Of a stretch of 32,066 bases of DNA, positions 17,956-26,540 are shown in pieces. The stretch's first letter is position 1. Each line of letters starts with the position of its first letter. Source of the stretch: an uncultured Bacteroidia bacterium (GTDB lineage Bacteria; Bacteroidota; Bacteroidia; NS11-12g; UBA9320); the NCBI GenBank assembly GCA_905478335.1, contig CAJQIC010000024.1, positions 1 to 32,066 on the forward strand. Direction: 5' to 3'. A model generated the notes under the pieces. That model saw only the letters and a list, made by a program, of their open reading frames with translations, was not told the origin of the DNA and did not search any database. A program made the translations under genes and the position numbers.

Positions 17956-18657
17956 ATGTCTAATTTTAAGTTTAAAAAGTTTGACATCTGTCAAACCAAT
18001 TCAGCGATGAAGGTGGGCACAGATGGTGTTCTGTTGGGTGCTTGGGCGTGCTCAGAAAAGCCTAAACATATTCTTGATATTGGTGCGGGTACAGGGCTAA
18101 TTACATTGATGCTGGCCCAGCGATATCCATTGGCATTACTTGATGGCGTTGAACCAGACCAATTGGCAATTATTGATACCAAACATAATTTTGAACACTC
18201 GGACTTTGCAGACAGATTGACGCTGCATCATGAGCGTATTCAAAATTTTAACCCGAAAATTAGGTATGATTTAATCGTTTCGAACCCGCCTTATTTCGAA
18301 CGCTCTTTGAAACCAGAGAAAGACGGACGAAGAAATGCACGTCACGATTCATTACTTTCTTTTGAAGAACTGATGATAGCCACATCGCGACTATTAACCG
18401 ATTCGGGTAATAGCGATTTTATTATACCAAGCGACCGTGAGCAAGAATTAGTCAAACTGGCTTATACGTATGGCCTGCATCTAAACCGTAAAACTGCTGT
18501 TAGAGGAAAAGAAGAATCTCCAATAAAACGTGTTTTGGTTTCGTTTAGTAGTAACAAATCAACGCCAAAAGTAGACGAACTCGTCATAGAAAAAAGTAGA
18601 CACACGTATACGGAATCATACGTCAATTTGACGAAGGATTTTTATTTAAAAATGTAA
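17956..18657 (+). CDS. trmN6: tRNA1(Val) (adenine(37)-N6)-methyltransferase (TrmN6/YfiC-like)
   Basis: A 233-residue class I SAM-dependent methyltransferase. It begins FKFKKFDICQTNSAMKVGTDGVLLGAW, the characteristic YfiC N-terminus, followed by the SAM-binding motif DIGAGTG (41-47) and the N6-adenine methyltransferase motif SNPPY (109-113). C-terminal RHTYTESYVNLTKDFYLKM matches the family end. The E. coli enzyme methylates N6 of A37 in tRNA1Val. The last 12 nt overlap the convergent small secreted-protein gene. Confidence 0.93.
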   Translation: MSNFKFKKFDICQTNSAMKVGTDGVLLGAWACSEKPKHILDIGAGTGLITLMLAQRYPLALLDGVEPDQLAIIDTKHNFEHSDFADRLTLHHERIQNFNPKIRYDLIVSNPPYFERSLKPEKDGRRNARHDSLLSFEELMIATSRLLTDSGNSDFIIPSDREQELVKLAYTYGLHLNRKTAVRGKEESPIKRVLVSFSSNKSTPKVDELVIEKSRHTYTESYVNLTKDFYLKM

Positions 18658-18975
18658 CACGTTCCATTCCTTTACATGATCACTTCCCTCAAGCCGAATA
18701 GCTGTGAGCGGATCAAATGCTTGATTTACATACTGCACATAAGCGTGTGTAAAAGGCGACAACGCATGCATTGAGTGCCATTCTTCACGAAGGTTTAGGT
18801 AAGGACTAAAAGCAATTGCGATAGAGTCATATTGGTTGCTGTCACAGTCGCACGGAATAACCTTAATTTGAAACTTGTTTTTAGGCGCAACGACGCTGTC
18901 TTTTGCAGTCTGTCCTATTGACGATGTCGACAGCATCAATCCTAGTAAGGCACCACATATTGATTTTACATTCAA
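18646..18975 (-). CDS. Small exported protein of unknown function
   Basis: A 109-residue protein with a clear signal peptide (about 1-21, MNVKSICGALLGLMLSTSSIGQ). The mature part is about 88 residues with a CDCDSNQYDSIAIAFSPYL segment and no motif I recognise. It starts 10 nt after the M1 peptidase stop on the same strand, so it is probably the second gene of that unit. Its 3' end overlaps the trmN6 3' end by 12 nt. Confidence 0.7.
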   Translation of the reverse strand: MNVKSICGALLGLMLSTSSIGQTAKDSVVAPKNKFQIKVIPCDCDSNQYDSIAIAFSPYLNLREEWHSMHALSPFTHAYVQYVNQAFDPLTAIRLEGSDHVKEWNVLHF

Positions 18976-18985
18976 GGCGCGACTT

Positions 18986-20905
18986 TTATTTCTTTATAAA
19001 TCGAGCAACCACAGATAGCTCCTTATCCATGAATTCAATGAAGTAGAGACCATTGGTAATGCCTGAAATGTCTATGGTTTTAAATATTTTTTGATTGACA
19101 TCAAAAGCCCCTTCAACAACTGTTTGTCCAGTGACATTAACAATGCGGTAAGTTGTAAATGGGTACCCAAATGATGACAAGGTTAAATAGTCAGTTGCAG
19201 GGTTTGGGAAGATTAGAACCTCTTTGTCGACATCATCTGTATGTATTACATCACTTGTTGCCAAAACCCAAAGGTTTGGATCAAAATCAACCGAATCAAC
19301 AGCAAAATCAACCTCGAACGATTGGCCAAAAGAGGAGGAGCTAGGGTTAAGTAGGATGCTTTTTTGATTGACGGTGTTCCTTAATCTCAATTGAATTGGC
19401 ATTTCGAAAAAATCCACATCACCATTGGTGGTTTGGTTTACGCGTATGTCTATAACCTTTCCTTTCTGACTCCAGTTAATCGTATAATGCGGATTGCCAG
19501 TCCCATAAAACCAATCATCGAAAAACTCACTGAGGTCCTTGCTTGAAGTTGATTCCAAATGGAACTTTAAATCGGAAGTTCTCGCAAATCCATGGTTTAA
19601 GTTTGGGGAGCTCAAATAATTCCGTAAACCTCGATAAAACAGTGAATCTCCAATTTGCCATTGAATCATTCTGAGCAACTGAGCTCCTTTGTTGTATGTC
19701 AAATGACTACTAAATAATCTCGAAACGTCAAAGGTGTCTATTACAAAAACGGATTCATCTGTTTCGCGCATAGCCCGTTCTTGACTGCCGAGTTGTACAT
19801 TTCTCCAGGTAATTGAGTCTTGCAGTGCTTCTCGAGCAAGGAGGGTGAAATAGGTAGCGAAACCTTCATTTAACCATAAGTCACTCCAAGAACCACAGGT
19901 CACTTGATTTCCAAACCATTGGTGTGCAAGCTCGTGTGCGATGAGTCCGAAGTTCCAACTCCCCATAAAACTCATTGTCTGGTGTTCCATACCTCCACCT
20001 CTAAGAAACTCGGCGTGGCCATATTTTTCCCCAATAAATGGATATGTGCCAATCAACGAGTCAAACAACTGCATAATAGGAATCGTCTTTTTAACCGCTT
20101 CTTCCATGTAAATACGGTTTTCCGGAAATACGTAGTTAAGAATTTCTAAACTATCACCATTTTTGAATGTAACCCAATCTGAAAATGAGTCATAATTGGT
20201 CACAGCAGTGGCTACTAAGTATGTCGTTATTGGATACCTATGGCGCCAGAAATATGTCTGTGTTGAATCGTTTATTTCTTGAATTGAAGCCAATACCCCG
20301 ATACCAGCAGCTTTGTTCCCTTTCGGCACCGTTATCTCCATATCCAATGAATCAATTTTGTCGTACAAACTTTGTTTGCAAGGCCACCATTCCATGGCTC
20401 CGTAGGGCTGGCTCAAAGTCCAAATTATCGGGGCAGAACTGTTTGCCCGTCCGGATTCACGTTCGTAGCTTCTTGACGGGTTCCCAGTAGGGTCGCCACT
20501 ATAATAAACATGTATGGAATCTTGTTTATCCATGGCTATAACACCATTCAACGTAATTTCTAATGTGTTACGGGCATGTGTAAATGTTGTTTTATTGCTG
20601 TGAAACAATACTGAGTCGACATTGAGAGAATCGCTAAGGTCAAAAGATATGCGACTAAAGTTTGGAATAAGGGGTTTAAAATAACTCGTCACCTTGCCCG
20701 ACATGTGTCTTTGTCGAGGATCTATATGGAGTGCAAGCCTATGATACAGGATGTCATAATCTTTTCCAACAAGCGATTTTTTTCCTTGAGACGACTTAAA
20801 CGTCGACAGGTCTCTGAATTTTGATTTGAATTCTGCTTCCGATTGAGAAAAACAATTTGCCTGAAATAAACCCAGACTTATTATGAATAGAATTCCTTTC
20901 CACAT
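18986..20905 (-). CDS. Secreted M1-family metallo-aminopeptidase with type A T9SS sorting domain
   Basis: The preferred ATG at 20905 gives 639 residues starting MWKGILFIISLGLFQANCFSQ, a good signal peptide; an ATG 54 nt upstream would put 18 unsuitable residues before it. The N-terminal beta domain leads to the substrate motif GGMEH (304-308) and the zinc site HELAH (324-328) with the third ligand E347 in WLNEGFATY, at the exact M1 spacing. A later TYNKGAQLLRMI segment supplies the conserved catalytic Tyr. The last 80 or so residues are a type A T9SS sorting domain: FPNPATDYLTL, V-x-G-Q-x-V-V, then GLYFIEF and a basic end. The enzyme is therefore exported and cell-attached or released, trimming peptides for nutrition. 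Confidence 0.95.
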   Translation of the reverse strand: MWKGILFIISLGLFQANCFSQSEAEFKSKFRDLSTFKSSQGKKSLVGKDYDILYHRLALHIDPRQRHMSGKVTSYFKPLIPNFSRISFDLSDSLNVDSVLFHSNKTTFTHARNTLEITLNGVIAMDKQDSIHVYYSGDPTGNPSRSYERESGRANSSAPIIWTLSQPYGAMEWWPCKQSLYDKIDSLDMEITVPKGNKAAGIGVLASIQEINDSTQTYFWRHRYPITTYLVATAVTNYDSFSDWVTFKNGDSLEILNYVFPENRIYMEEAVKKTIPIMQLFDSLIGTYPFIGEKYGHAEFLRGGGMEHQTMSFMGSWNFGLIAHELAHQWFGNQVTCGSWSDLWLNEGFATYFTLLAREALQDSITWRNVQLGSQERAMRETDESVFVIDTFDVSRLFSSHLTYNKGAQLLRMIQWQIGDSLFYRGLRNYLSSPNLNHGFARTSDLKFHLESTSSKDLSEFFDDWFYGTGNPHYTINWSQKGKVIDIRVNQTTNGDVDFFEMPIQLRLRNTVNQKSILLNPSSSSFGQSFEVDFAVDSVDFDPNLWVLATSDVIHTDDVDKEVLIFPNPATDYLTLSSFGYPFTTYRIVNVTGQTVVEGAFDVNQKIFKTIDISGITNGLYFIEFMDKELSVVARFIKK

Positions 20906-20911
20906 TGAACA

Positions 20912-20920
20912 TGCAAGATA
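20912..20920 (-). promoter_or_regulatory. Possible variant -7 box (TATCTTGCA) upstream of the M1 peptidase gene
   Basis: On the minus strand TATCTTGCA lies 6 nt before the ATG at 20905. The same 9-mer precedes the DUF2147 gene (9130-9138). It is one T short of the TAnnTTTG consensus. Weak evidence, given as a shared motif. Confidence 0.22.
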
Positions 20921-21065
20921 GTCTATATGCAGACGTGTAAGGTAATGACAGTAGTGCATAAATGACTAAATCCAACAATCTTTATATGCGAATGACAAAG
21001 CACCCCTATTCGATATATATTCGCCTCGTATTTATTTCATTACATTTACGCAACTAAAAATTATT

Positions 21066-23471
21066 ATGAAGAGACTTTTATCACTTGGGTTTACCACAAT
21101 ACTGAGTGTTACGGCGTTATATGCGCAGTTAACCCAAACAATCACCGGTAGGGTGGTTGATACAGATACAAAAGCCGGTTTGGCGGCAGCTACCGTTTTG
21201 GTCGAGACTGCTGATGGATTTGGTGCAACTACTGACGAAATGGGTTACTACGAGATCCTAGAAGTGCCAATTGGTCGACATCGTCTGTCTATTGAATATG
21301 TGGGTTATGATCCTATATCACGCGAGAACATAATGGTTACAAGCGGCAAGGCCGTGAACTTGGACGTTGAAATGGTAGAGTCCGCCAATACGTTAGGAGC
21401 CACTGTGGTTCAATTTAAAAAATCTAAGGTTAGAAGTAACAACGAAATGGTCTCTGTTAGTAGTAGGAGTTTTGATGCTGAGGAGGCTGAAAGATATCCT
21501 GGTAGTAGACAAGATCCTGCACGTATGGCGCAAAACTATGCTGGGGTCGCAGGCACCGATGACCAAAGAAATGATATTGTTGTTCGAGGAAATTCACCAT
21601 TAGGATTACTATGGCGTTTTGAAGGTGTTGACATATTTAACCCGAGTCATTTTGCCGTTGCAGGTTCTACAGGTGGACCAATCAGCATGATAAACAACAA
21701 ACTTGTTGGAAACTCTGACTTTATGACCAGTGCTTTCCCTTCTGAATATGGAAATGGAATTTCTGGTGTCTTCGATTTAAAGTTCAGAAACGGTAATTAT
21801 AATGAGGCTGAATATAGCGGTCAGTTTGGATTGTTTGGCACGGAAATACAAGCTGAAGGGCCTATAAACAAGAAAAAGAAGTCTTCGTATATCGTGTCAT
21901 ACAGGTATGCCACATTCGATATTTTTAGCTCTTTAAATATTGACCTCGGAACCGACGCTGTTCCTAAATACCAAGACTTAAATTTTAAACTAAACTTTCC
22001 GAACAAGAAAGGGTCATTTGCCATTTTTGGATTAGGTGGATTAAGTTCAATAGACATTGTATTTAGTGATGATTTTGAACCAACTGAAGAACTTTATGGT
22101 CAAAAAGACAGAGACCAATACTTTAGAACTAACATGGGCGTAATGGGCGCTACCTGGGAACGACAAATGAAAAATAACAAGTCATTGAATGTAGTGCTGG
22201 CGCACAACGTTCAACAGGTTTTGTCTGACCATAACAAAATCTTTAGAGACCCAAGCGAGTTTACAAATGTTTCATTGGTTCCGGTTTCTAGGTCAAAAAT
22301 GTTACATGGGAAAACGACATTACACGCTTCTTTGAACAAAAAATATAGTGCAAGGAGTAATCTGAAAGTTGGGTTAATAACAGACGCTTATTTCGTAAAT
22401 TATTTGGACAGTGTTCAAAATGAACTTGACCTAACGCAACCTATGACTGAGCTATTGAATGCACAAAACAACCCGTTAATGATTCGGGGATACGCAAGTT
22501 GGAAGTATCGCATAACTTCTATGCTTACACTTAATACCGGTCTTCATGGAATGCACTTTACCCAGAGCAACACAACATTAATTGAGCCTAGAGTCGGCCT
22601 CAAGTGGAGAAGAAGCTCCAACGAAACTTTTGGTTTTGGATATGGTATGCACAGCCAAGTACAGCCATTATACATTTACAACACCTTATTTGTAGATTCT
22701 GTAGGCAACAACTATGGAACGCATAATGATGGAATTGCTCCAACGCAAAGTCATCATCTCGTATTGTCTTACGAGAAGGTGGTTAAAAAGAATTTGAGGA
22801 TTCGTGGAGAGATCTATTATCAGCAGCTGTACAACGTTCCAGTAGAAGTTATTTCCAGCTCCTTTTCATTGTTGAACCAAGGTTCTGGGTTTGAAAGATT
22901 TTTTCCTGACGTGATGACCAACAGCGGTACAGGAACTAACCAAGGATTGGAGTTAACAGTAGAAAAGTTCTTTACCAATAATTATTATTTCATGGCTACA
23001 GGGTCTATTTATGATTCAAAATATAAAGGGAGTGATGGTGTCGAACGCAATACTGATTTTAATGCGAATTACATATTTAATTTCCTCGGTGGTTACGAAC
23101 ACAAAATGGGTAAGAATGATAAAAATGCGTTAATCTATGGGATGAAGTATACAGTTGGCGGCGGTAAGCGCTATTCCCCAATTGATACGGCGGCCACTAG
23201 GTTAGATGGGGCAAATGTTATTCTTGATGGCTCTCGTCGTAATATTTATCAATTCCAAGATTATAGCAGACTAGACCTAAAAATTGGATTGAGAATCAAC
23301 ACGAAAAAGACGACACATGAAATATCAATTGATATTGCGAACGTTCTGGATACTAAAAACGTATTAAAAGAGAGTTACTTTGACGATCCTGAAAATCCAG
23401 GATCCAAAATATTCGCTAAGGAATATCAACTCGGAAGACTGCCGAATTTTTGGTATAAATTTAATTTTTAG
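21066..23471 (+). CDS. TonB-dependent outer-membrane receptor with carboxypeptidase-regulatory-like N-terminal domain
   Basis: An 801-residue protein with a signal peptide (about 1-20, ending LYAQ). Residues about 22-108 form a CarboxypepD_reg-like beta-sandwich (ITGRVVDTDTKAGLAAATVLVE, TTDEMGYYEILEVPIGRHRLSIEYVGY). A plug domain follows (about 115-225, with NDIVVRGNSPLGLLWRFEGVDIFNPSHF), then a beta-barrel to the C-terminal Phe. It imports a substrate too large for porins using TonB energy. No SusD-type lipoprotein is adjacent, so it is not a classical polysaccharide SusC. It is followed 5 nt later by a cupin, an iodotyrosine-deiodinase-like enzyme and a PLP enzyme on the same strand, which may act on the imported compound. 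Its substrate is not known. Confidence 0.94.
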   Translation: MKRLLSLGFTTILSVTALYAQLTQTITGRVVDTDTKAGLAAATVLVETADGFGATTDEMGYYEILEVPIGRHRLSIEYVGYDPISRENIMVTSGKAVNLDVEMVESANTLGATVVQFKKSKVRSNNEMVSVSSRSFDAEEAERYPGSRQDPARMAQNYAGVAGTDDQRNDIVVRGNSPLGLLWRFEGVDIFNPSHFAVAGSTGGPISMINNKLVGNSDFMTSAFPSEYGNGISGVFDLKFRNGNYNEAEYSGQFGLFGTEIQAEGPINKKKKSSYIVSYRYATFDIFSSLNIDLGTDAVPKYQDLNFKLNFPNKKGSFAIFGLGGLSSIDIVFSDDFEPTEELYGQKDRDQYFRTNMGVMGATWERQMKNNKSLNVVLAHNVQQVLSDHNKIFRDPSEFTNVSLVPVSRSKMLHGKTTLHASLNKKYSARSNLKVGLITDAYFVNYLDSVQNELDLTQPMTELLNAQNNPLMIRGYASWKYRITSMLTLNTGLHGMHFTQSNTTLIEPRVGLKWRRSSNETFGFGYGMHSQVQPLYIYNTLFVDSVGNNYGTHNDGIAPTQSHHLVLSYEKVVKKNLRIRGEIYYQQLYNVPVEVISSSFSLLNQGSGFERFFPDVMTNSGTGTNQGLELTVEKFFTNNYYFMATGSIYDSKYKGSDGVERNTDFNANYIFNFLGGYEHKMGKNDKNALIYGMKYTVGGGKRYSPIDTAATRLDGANVILDGSRRNIYQFQDYSRLDLKIGLRINTKKTTHEISIDIANVLDTKNVLKESYFDDPENPGSKIFAKEYQLGRLPNFWYKFNF

Positions 23472-23476
23472 AGCAC

Positions 23477-23875
23477 GTGAGAAAAATATTGACTCTTGGA
23501 ATGTTGATTTTTCTAAGCCAGCTAGTGGCTGGTCAGGTAATACAAGCAAAATCACTTAAGCCGGACTCAACTTCGTATGCCAATGTATTTGTTAAGCCAC
23601 TTTATTCAGACAGTTTAAGCAGCTCTTTTGCCATTTGGATAAAAAATGAGGTAAAACCCCATAAGCACTTGAATCATTCTGAAGTGGTTACTGTATTGCG
23701 CGGAAAGGCAATAATGTGGGTAGGACAAGATTCAAGTGTAATCAAAAAAGGAGACGTCATTGTAATACCCAAAGGGACGGTACATTCAGTTGTGACAAAG
23801 AGCAAAAAACCACTGCTTGTCGTGTCGGTCCAGTCTCCACGTTTTGTTGGTAAAGATCGGGTATGGGTAAAATAG
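23477..23875 (+). CDS. Exported single-domain cupin protein
   Basis: A 132-residue protein beginning at GTG 23477, 5 nt after the TonB receptor stop; no ATG is available at a suitable place. It has a signal peptide (about 1-19, MRKILTLGMLIFLSQLVAG). The cupin motifs are KPHKHLNHSEVVTVLRG (metal ligands H62, H64 and E69) and GDVIVIPKGTVHSV (fourth ligand H103), so a metal centre is likely intact. Such periplasmic cupins may be enzymes or ligand binders; the reaction is unknown. Tight spacing on both sides (5 nt and 6 nt) places it firmly in the four-gene unit. Confidence 0.88.
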   Translation: MRKILTLGMLIFLSQLVAGQVIQAKSLKPDSTSYANVFVKPLYSDSLSSSFAIWIKNEVKPHKHLNHSEVVTVLRGKAIMWVGQDSSVIKKGDVIVIPKGTVHSVVTKSKKPLLVVSVQSPRFVGKDRVWVK

Positions 23876-23881
23876 GATAAG

Positions 23882-24544
23882 ATGGAAGAGAACTTTATAC
23901 CTTATCATCGGGAAGACCCATCAATAGAAGATCTGACCAAACGTTCGGAGGATTTCTATCATAGTTTGGACAAACGGCGGTCTGTGCGTGTTTTTGATTC
24001 TAAGCCAGTACCAAAGGCAATTATTGAAAACATAATACTGGCGGCAGGTACGGCACCTTCAGGTGCACATAAGCAACCTTGGACGTTCTGTGTACTTAGT
24101 AATGCTGAATTGAAGTCAAAAATTAGAGAAGCTGCAGAAACAGAGGAATACGAGAATTACCATGGTCGTATGTCAGAGGAATGGCTCAAGGATTTAAAGC
24201 AGTTTGGAACAGATTGGCGAAAACCATTTATCGAAATTGCTCCTTGGATAATTGTGGTCTTTAGAAAGACCTATGACTTAGATGGAGATCAAAAGACAAA
24301 AAATTATTACGTGCAAGAATCCGTAGGAATTGCTTGTGGTATGCTTATTACAGCGATACATAATGCGGGTCTTGTGACGCTGACGCATACACCTAGCCCG
24401 ATGAATTTCCTTACTAAAATTCTGAATAGGCCGGTAAACGAAAAGCCATTTTTATTACTTCCTGTTGGCTATGCAGCTGCTGATGCCAGCGTTCCGGACT
24501 TAAAGCGGAAGTCGCTTAAAGACATTGCTGTTTTTTACGAATAA
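23882..24544 (+). CDS. Iodotyrosine deiodinase-type FMN nitroreductase (IYD homologue)
   Basis: A 220-residue nitroreductase-fold flavoprotein. It matches the iodotyrosine deiodinase (IYD) branch far better than generic nitroreductases: RRSVRVFDSKPVP, AAGTAPSGAHKQPWTF, the active-site lid TEEYENYHGRMSEEWLKDL, then TDWRKPFIEIAPWIIVVF, YYVQESVGIACGMLITAIHNAGLVTLTHTP, and VPDLKRKSL near the end. The three residues that clamp halotyrosine in human IYD (E157, Y161, K182) correspond with exact spacing to E89, Y93 and K114 here. IYD enzymes reductively remove iodine, bromine or chlorine from tyrosine. No signal peptide, so cytosolic. Its stop overlaps the next start by one base (TAATG), suggesting coupled translation. 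A bacterial IYD is known from the Bacteroidota species Haliscomenobacter hydrossis. Confidence 0.9.
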   Translation: MEENFIPYHREDPSIEDLTKRSEDFYHSLDKRRSVRVFDSKPVPKAIIENIILAAGTAPSGAHKQPWTFCVLSNAELKSKIREAAETEEYENYHGRMSEEWLKDLKQFGTDWRKPFIEIAPWIIVVFRKTYDLDGDQKTKNYYVQESVGIACGMLITAIHNAGLVTLTHTPSPMNFLTKILNRPVNEKPFLLLPVGYAAADASVPDLKRKSLKDIAVFYE

Positions 24545-25413
24545 TGTTTGATCACAAATCGATTGTTCAAGAGATAAAAACACCATTTGTGTTGAAATCA
24601 GGTGTTCGTGTGTTTATGCAGCGAGATGACCAGATTCATCCCTTTATTTCAGGGAATAAATGGTTTAAATTGAAACACAACATTCGTGATTTTTTAACCA
24701 GTGAGGCAACATCTATAATGACCTTTGGTGGTGCGTATTCAAATCATCTTGTAGCCACTGCTGCGGCATGCGCAATGCAACAAATACCTTGTATGGGAAT
24801 GGTCAGAGGTGATGAACTGCAGCCCAATTCAAATTATGTTCTTCGCCTATGTTCTGAATTTGGTATGAAGTTGAAGTTCATATCTCGGCAAGGGTATTCA
24901 GAGGCAAAACGTAATCCGTCAGAATTTGAAAATAAGAAGGTGTTTGTCATTCCTGAGGGAGGTGACAATGCAGCCGGAATCTTAGGATGTCAAGACATTG
25001 TTAAGGATTATACGCTATTTGACCATGTTGCGGTACCAGTGGGCACGGCAACTACTTTTAGCGGGATAATAAATGGGTCCAAAGGAGAAAGTCATATTCA
25101 AGGATTTGCCGCGTTAAAAAATGCGTCCTACTTGTCTGAAACGGTCAGTGGCAATACATCGTATAACAATTGGACTCTTCAAACGTCATACAGTTATGGT
25201 GGTTTCGGGCATTTTGACGAAAGCCAATCAAAATTTAACCGTCAATTCGCCAGTGAAACCGGAATCTTACTTGATCCAGTGTACACTGGCAAAATGATGC
25301 GCGGTGTTTATGCTTTGATCAGCGAAAATGTGATTAAGCCAGTTGAATCAGTTCTTTGCATTCACACTGGGGGTCTTACAGGACTTTTATCCGAAAAGTG
25401 GTTGAATTCTTAA
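24544..25413 (+). CDS. PLP-dependent ACC deaminase/D-cysteine desulfhydrase family enzyme
   Basis: A 289-residue fold-type II PLP enzyme. ISGNKWFKLKHN holds the PLP-binding Lys39, FGGAYSNHL is the conserved phosphate or substrate loop, and PVGTATTFSGI and HTGGLTGLL complete the family signature. Members act on 1-aminocyclopropane-1-carboxylate or on D-cysteine; with the residues visible, a D-cysteine desulfhydrase-like role is the safer guess because the chain is shorter (289 against about 330-340 residues). It begins inside the stop codon of the IYD-type gene (TAATG overlap), so the two are likely translated together. Its link to halotyrosine use is inference only. Confidence 0.87.
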   Translation: MFDHKSIVQEIKTPFVLKSGVRVFMQRDDQIHPFISGNKWFKLKHNIRDFLTSEATSIMTFGGAYSNHLVATAAACAMQQIPCMGMVRGDELQPNSNYVLRLCSEFGMKLKFISRQGYSEAKRNPSEFENKKVFVIPEGGDNAAGILGCQDIVKDYTLFDHVAVPVGTATTFSGIINGSKGESHIQGFAALKNASYLSETVSGNTSYNNWTLQTSYSYGGFGHFDESQSKFNRQFASETGILLDPVYTGKMMRGVYALISENVIKPVESVLCIHTGGLTGLLSEKWLNS

Positions 25414-25466
25414 CTTGTCGTAAAACAAGCTCCAGTACATAGACTTAACGTAGTTTCTAGCCGATA

Positions 25467-25910
25467 TTATTTGTTAGAGGGCGGCTTGACGTTAGCCTTA
25501 ATGGTAAACATAGATGGGCTCATTTCACTGTTGTATATAATCGACAATGTCTTTATCTGATTGCCAACCTTACCTGCTGAGTTAAACGAAACCGTAATTT
25601 CACCAGTTTTACCAGGTTCAATTGGTTCTTTCGACCACGTTGGTGCGGTACATCCACATGGGGTGTTAATTCGACTAATGACCAATGGAGCAGAACCGTC
25701 GTTCACAAATGTGAACACATGAGTTACTTTAGCACCCTGGTCGATTGTTCCAAAATCATACTCCGTTTCATTCATTAACAGTTTTGGAGTACCCACAGGA
25801 GTTAAGGTAATTACAGGTTTTTCTTCTTGATCGGTTTCATCTTGAGCAAGAACAATGGTTGAGTTAAAGCAAAATCCAGCCAACAGGATAGTAAGTAATA
25901 TATATTTCAT
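25467..25910 (-). CDS. Exported DUF1573 protein (copy 1)
   Basis: A 147-residue protein with a signal peptide (about 1-22, ending VLAQ) and one DUF1573 immunoglobulin-like domain: YDFGTIDQGAKVTHVFTFVNDGSAPLVI, then TPCGCTAPTWSKEPIEPGKTGEITVSFNSAGKVG. The Cys pair C85/C87 in CGCT is the family hallmark. DUF1573 proteins are common in Bacteroidota envelopes and their function is not known. The second paralogue lies directly upstream on the same strand, separated by a terminator, so the two are probably transcribed separately or with attenuated read-through. Confidence 0.92.
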   Translation of the reverse strand: MKYILLTILLAGFCFNSTIVLAQDETDQEEKPVITLTPVGTPKLLMNETEYDFGTIDQGAKVTHVFTFVNDGSAPLVISRINTPCGCTAPTWSKEPIEPGKTGEITVSFNSAGKVGNQIKTLSIIYNSEMSPSMFTIKANVKPPSNK

Positions 25911-25948
25911 TTGTGTTGTTTCGTTTTAATAGGCTAAAATTATGCCAA

Positions 25949-25982
25949 AAAAAACCCAAACAACAAGTGTTTGGGTTTTTAA
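25949..25982 (-). terminator. Rho-independent terminator between the two DUF1573 genes
   Basis: Arms AAAACCCAAACA (25951-25962) and TGTTTGGGTTTT enclose a short ACAAG loop. Read on the minus strand the stem is followed by a run of eight T. It lies 18 nt past the stop of the upstream DUF1573 gene (26000) and before the start of the downstream one. Confidence 0.88.
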
Positions 25983-25999
25983 GTGTTTTAATGTTTTTC

Positions 26000-26449
26000 T
26001 TATTTTGGATTCGCTTGTACCGGTGGTGCAGCGTCAACTGGAGCACTCTCTACAGTACCTCTAATTGTAAGAAATTGAGTTCCATTTTCGCCATTATACT
26101 TTACAGTAATGGTTTTTGTGAAATTCCCAGGACGTCCTTTAGAGTTGTAAATCGCTGTTATCTCCCCAGTAGCTCCTGGAGCCACAGGCTCACGTGTCCA
26201 TTTTGGAGTCGTGCATCCGCATGAAGCACGTACAGAATTTAGTACTAAAGGCTCATTTCCAGTGTTTGTAAATTTAAATGTCACTGTCGCTTGAGTGCCT
26301 TCTGTGATTTTGCCAAAGTTGTGTTCTACTTTTTCAAATTCGATTTTAGCACCTGTACTGCCATCTGCTTCTACAGTTTCTGTATTTTGTGCTTGTGTGA
26401 AAGCTACAAATCCTATAGCCAATAACAATGTAACAAATGTTCGTTTCAT
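26000..26449 (-). CDS. Exported DUF1573 protein (copy 2)
   Basis: A 149-residue protein with a signal peptide (about 1-20, MKRTFVTLLLAIGFVAFTQA). It has the DUF1573 layout: HNFGKITEGTQATVTFKFTNTGNEPLVL, then ASCGCTTPKWTREPVAPGATGEITAIYNSKGRPGNF, with Cys77 and Cys79 in the CGCT motif. It ends in a Pro/Ala-rich tail. It is clearly paralogous to the downstream gene in domain and motif order but the sequences have diverged well. A good -33/-7 promoter lies upstream (26484-26515). Function unknown. Confidence 0.93.
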   Translation of the reverse strand: MKRTFVTLLLAIGFVAFTQAQNTETVEADGSTGAKIEFEKVEHNFGKITEGTQATVTFKFTNTGNEPLVLNSVRASCGCTTPKWTREPVAPGATGEITAIYNSKGRPGNFTKTITVKYNGENGTQFLTIRGTVESAPVDAAPPVQANPK

Positions 26450-26483
26450 AATGTTTAAGTTGTCGTGTTTAAATATTTAAAGT

Positions 26484-26515
26484 CAAAATTACTCGTTCAT
26501 GGGTAATTAAACAAA
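26484..26515 (-). promoter_or_regulatory. Full Bacteroidota promoter (TTTG-N20-TAATTTTG) for the DUF1573 gene
   Basis: On the minus strand TTTG (26512-26515) is followed after exactly 20 nt by TAATTTTG (26484-26491), matching both the -33 and -7 consensus elements of Bacteroidota sigma-70 promoters at the expected spacing. The predicted leader to the ATG at 26449 is roughly 30 nt. This is the best promoter in the window. Confidence 0.6.
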
Positions 26516-26540
26516 TGACGTGCCAAAAACGACACAACCA

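Noticed and set aside
24544-25413. Treating the PLP enzyme as a confident ACC deaminase
   Set aside because: The family signature is clear but the substrate is not; the chain is shorter than typical ACC deaminases, so only the family was called.
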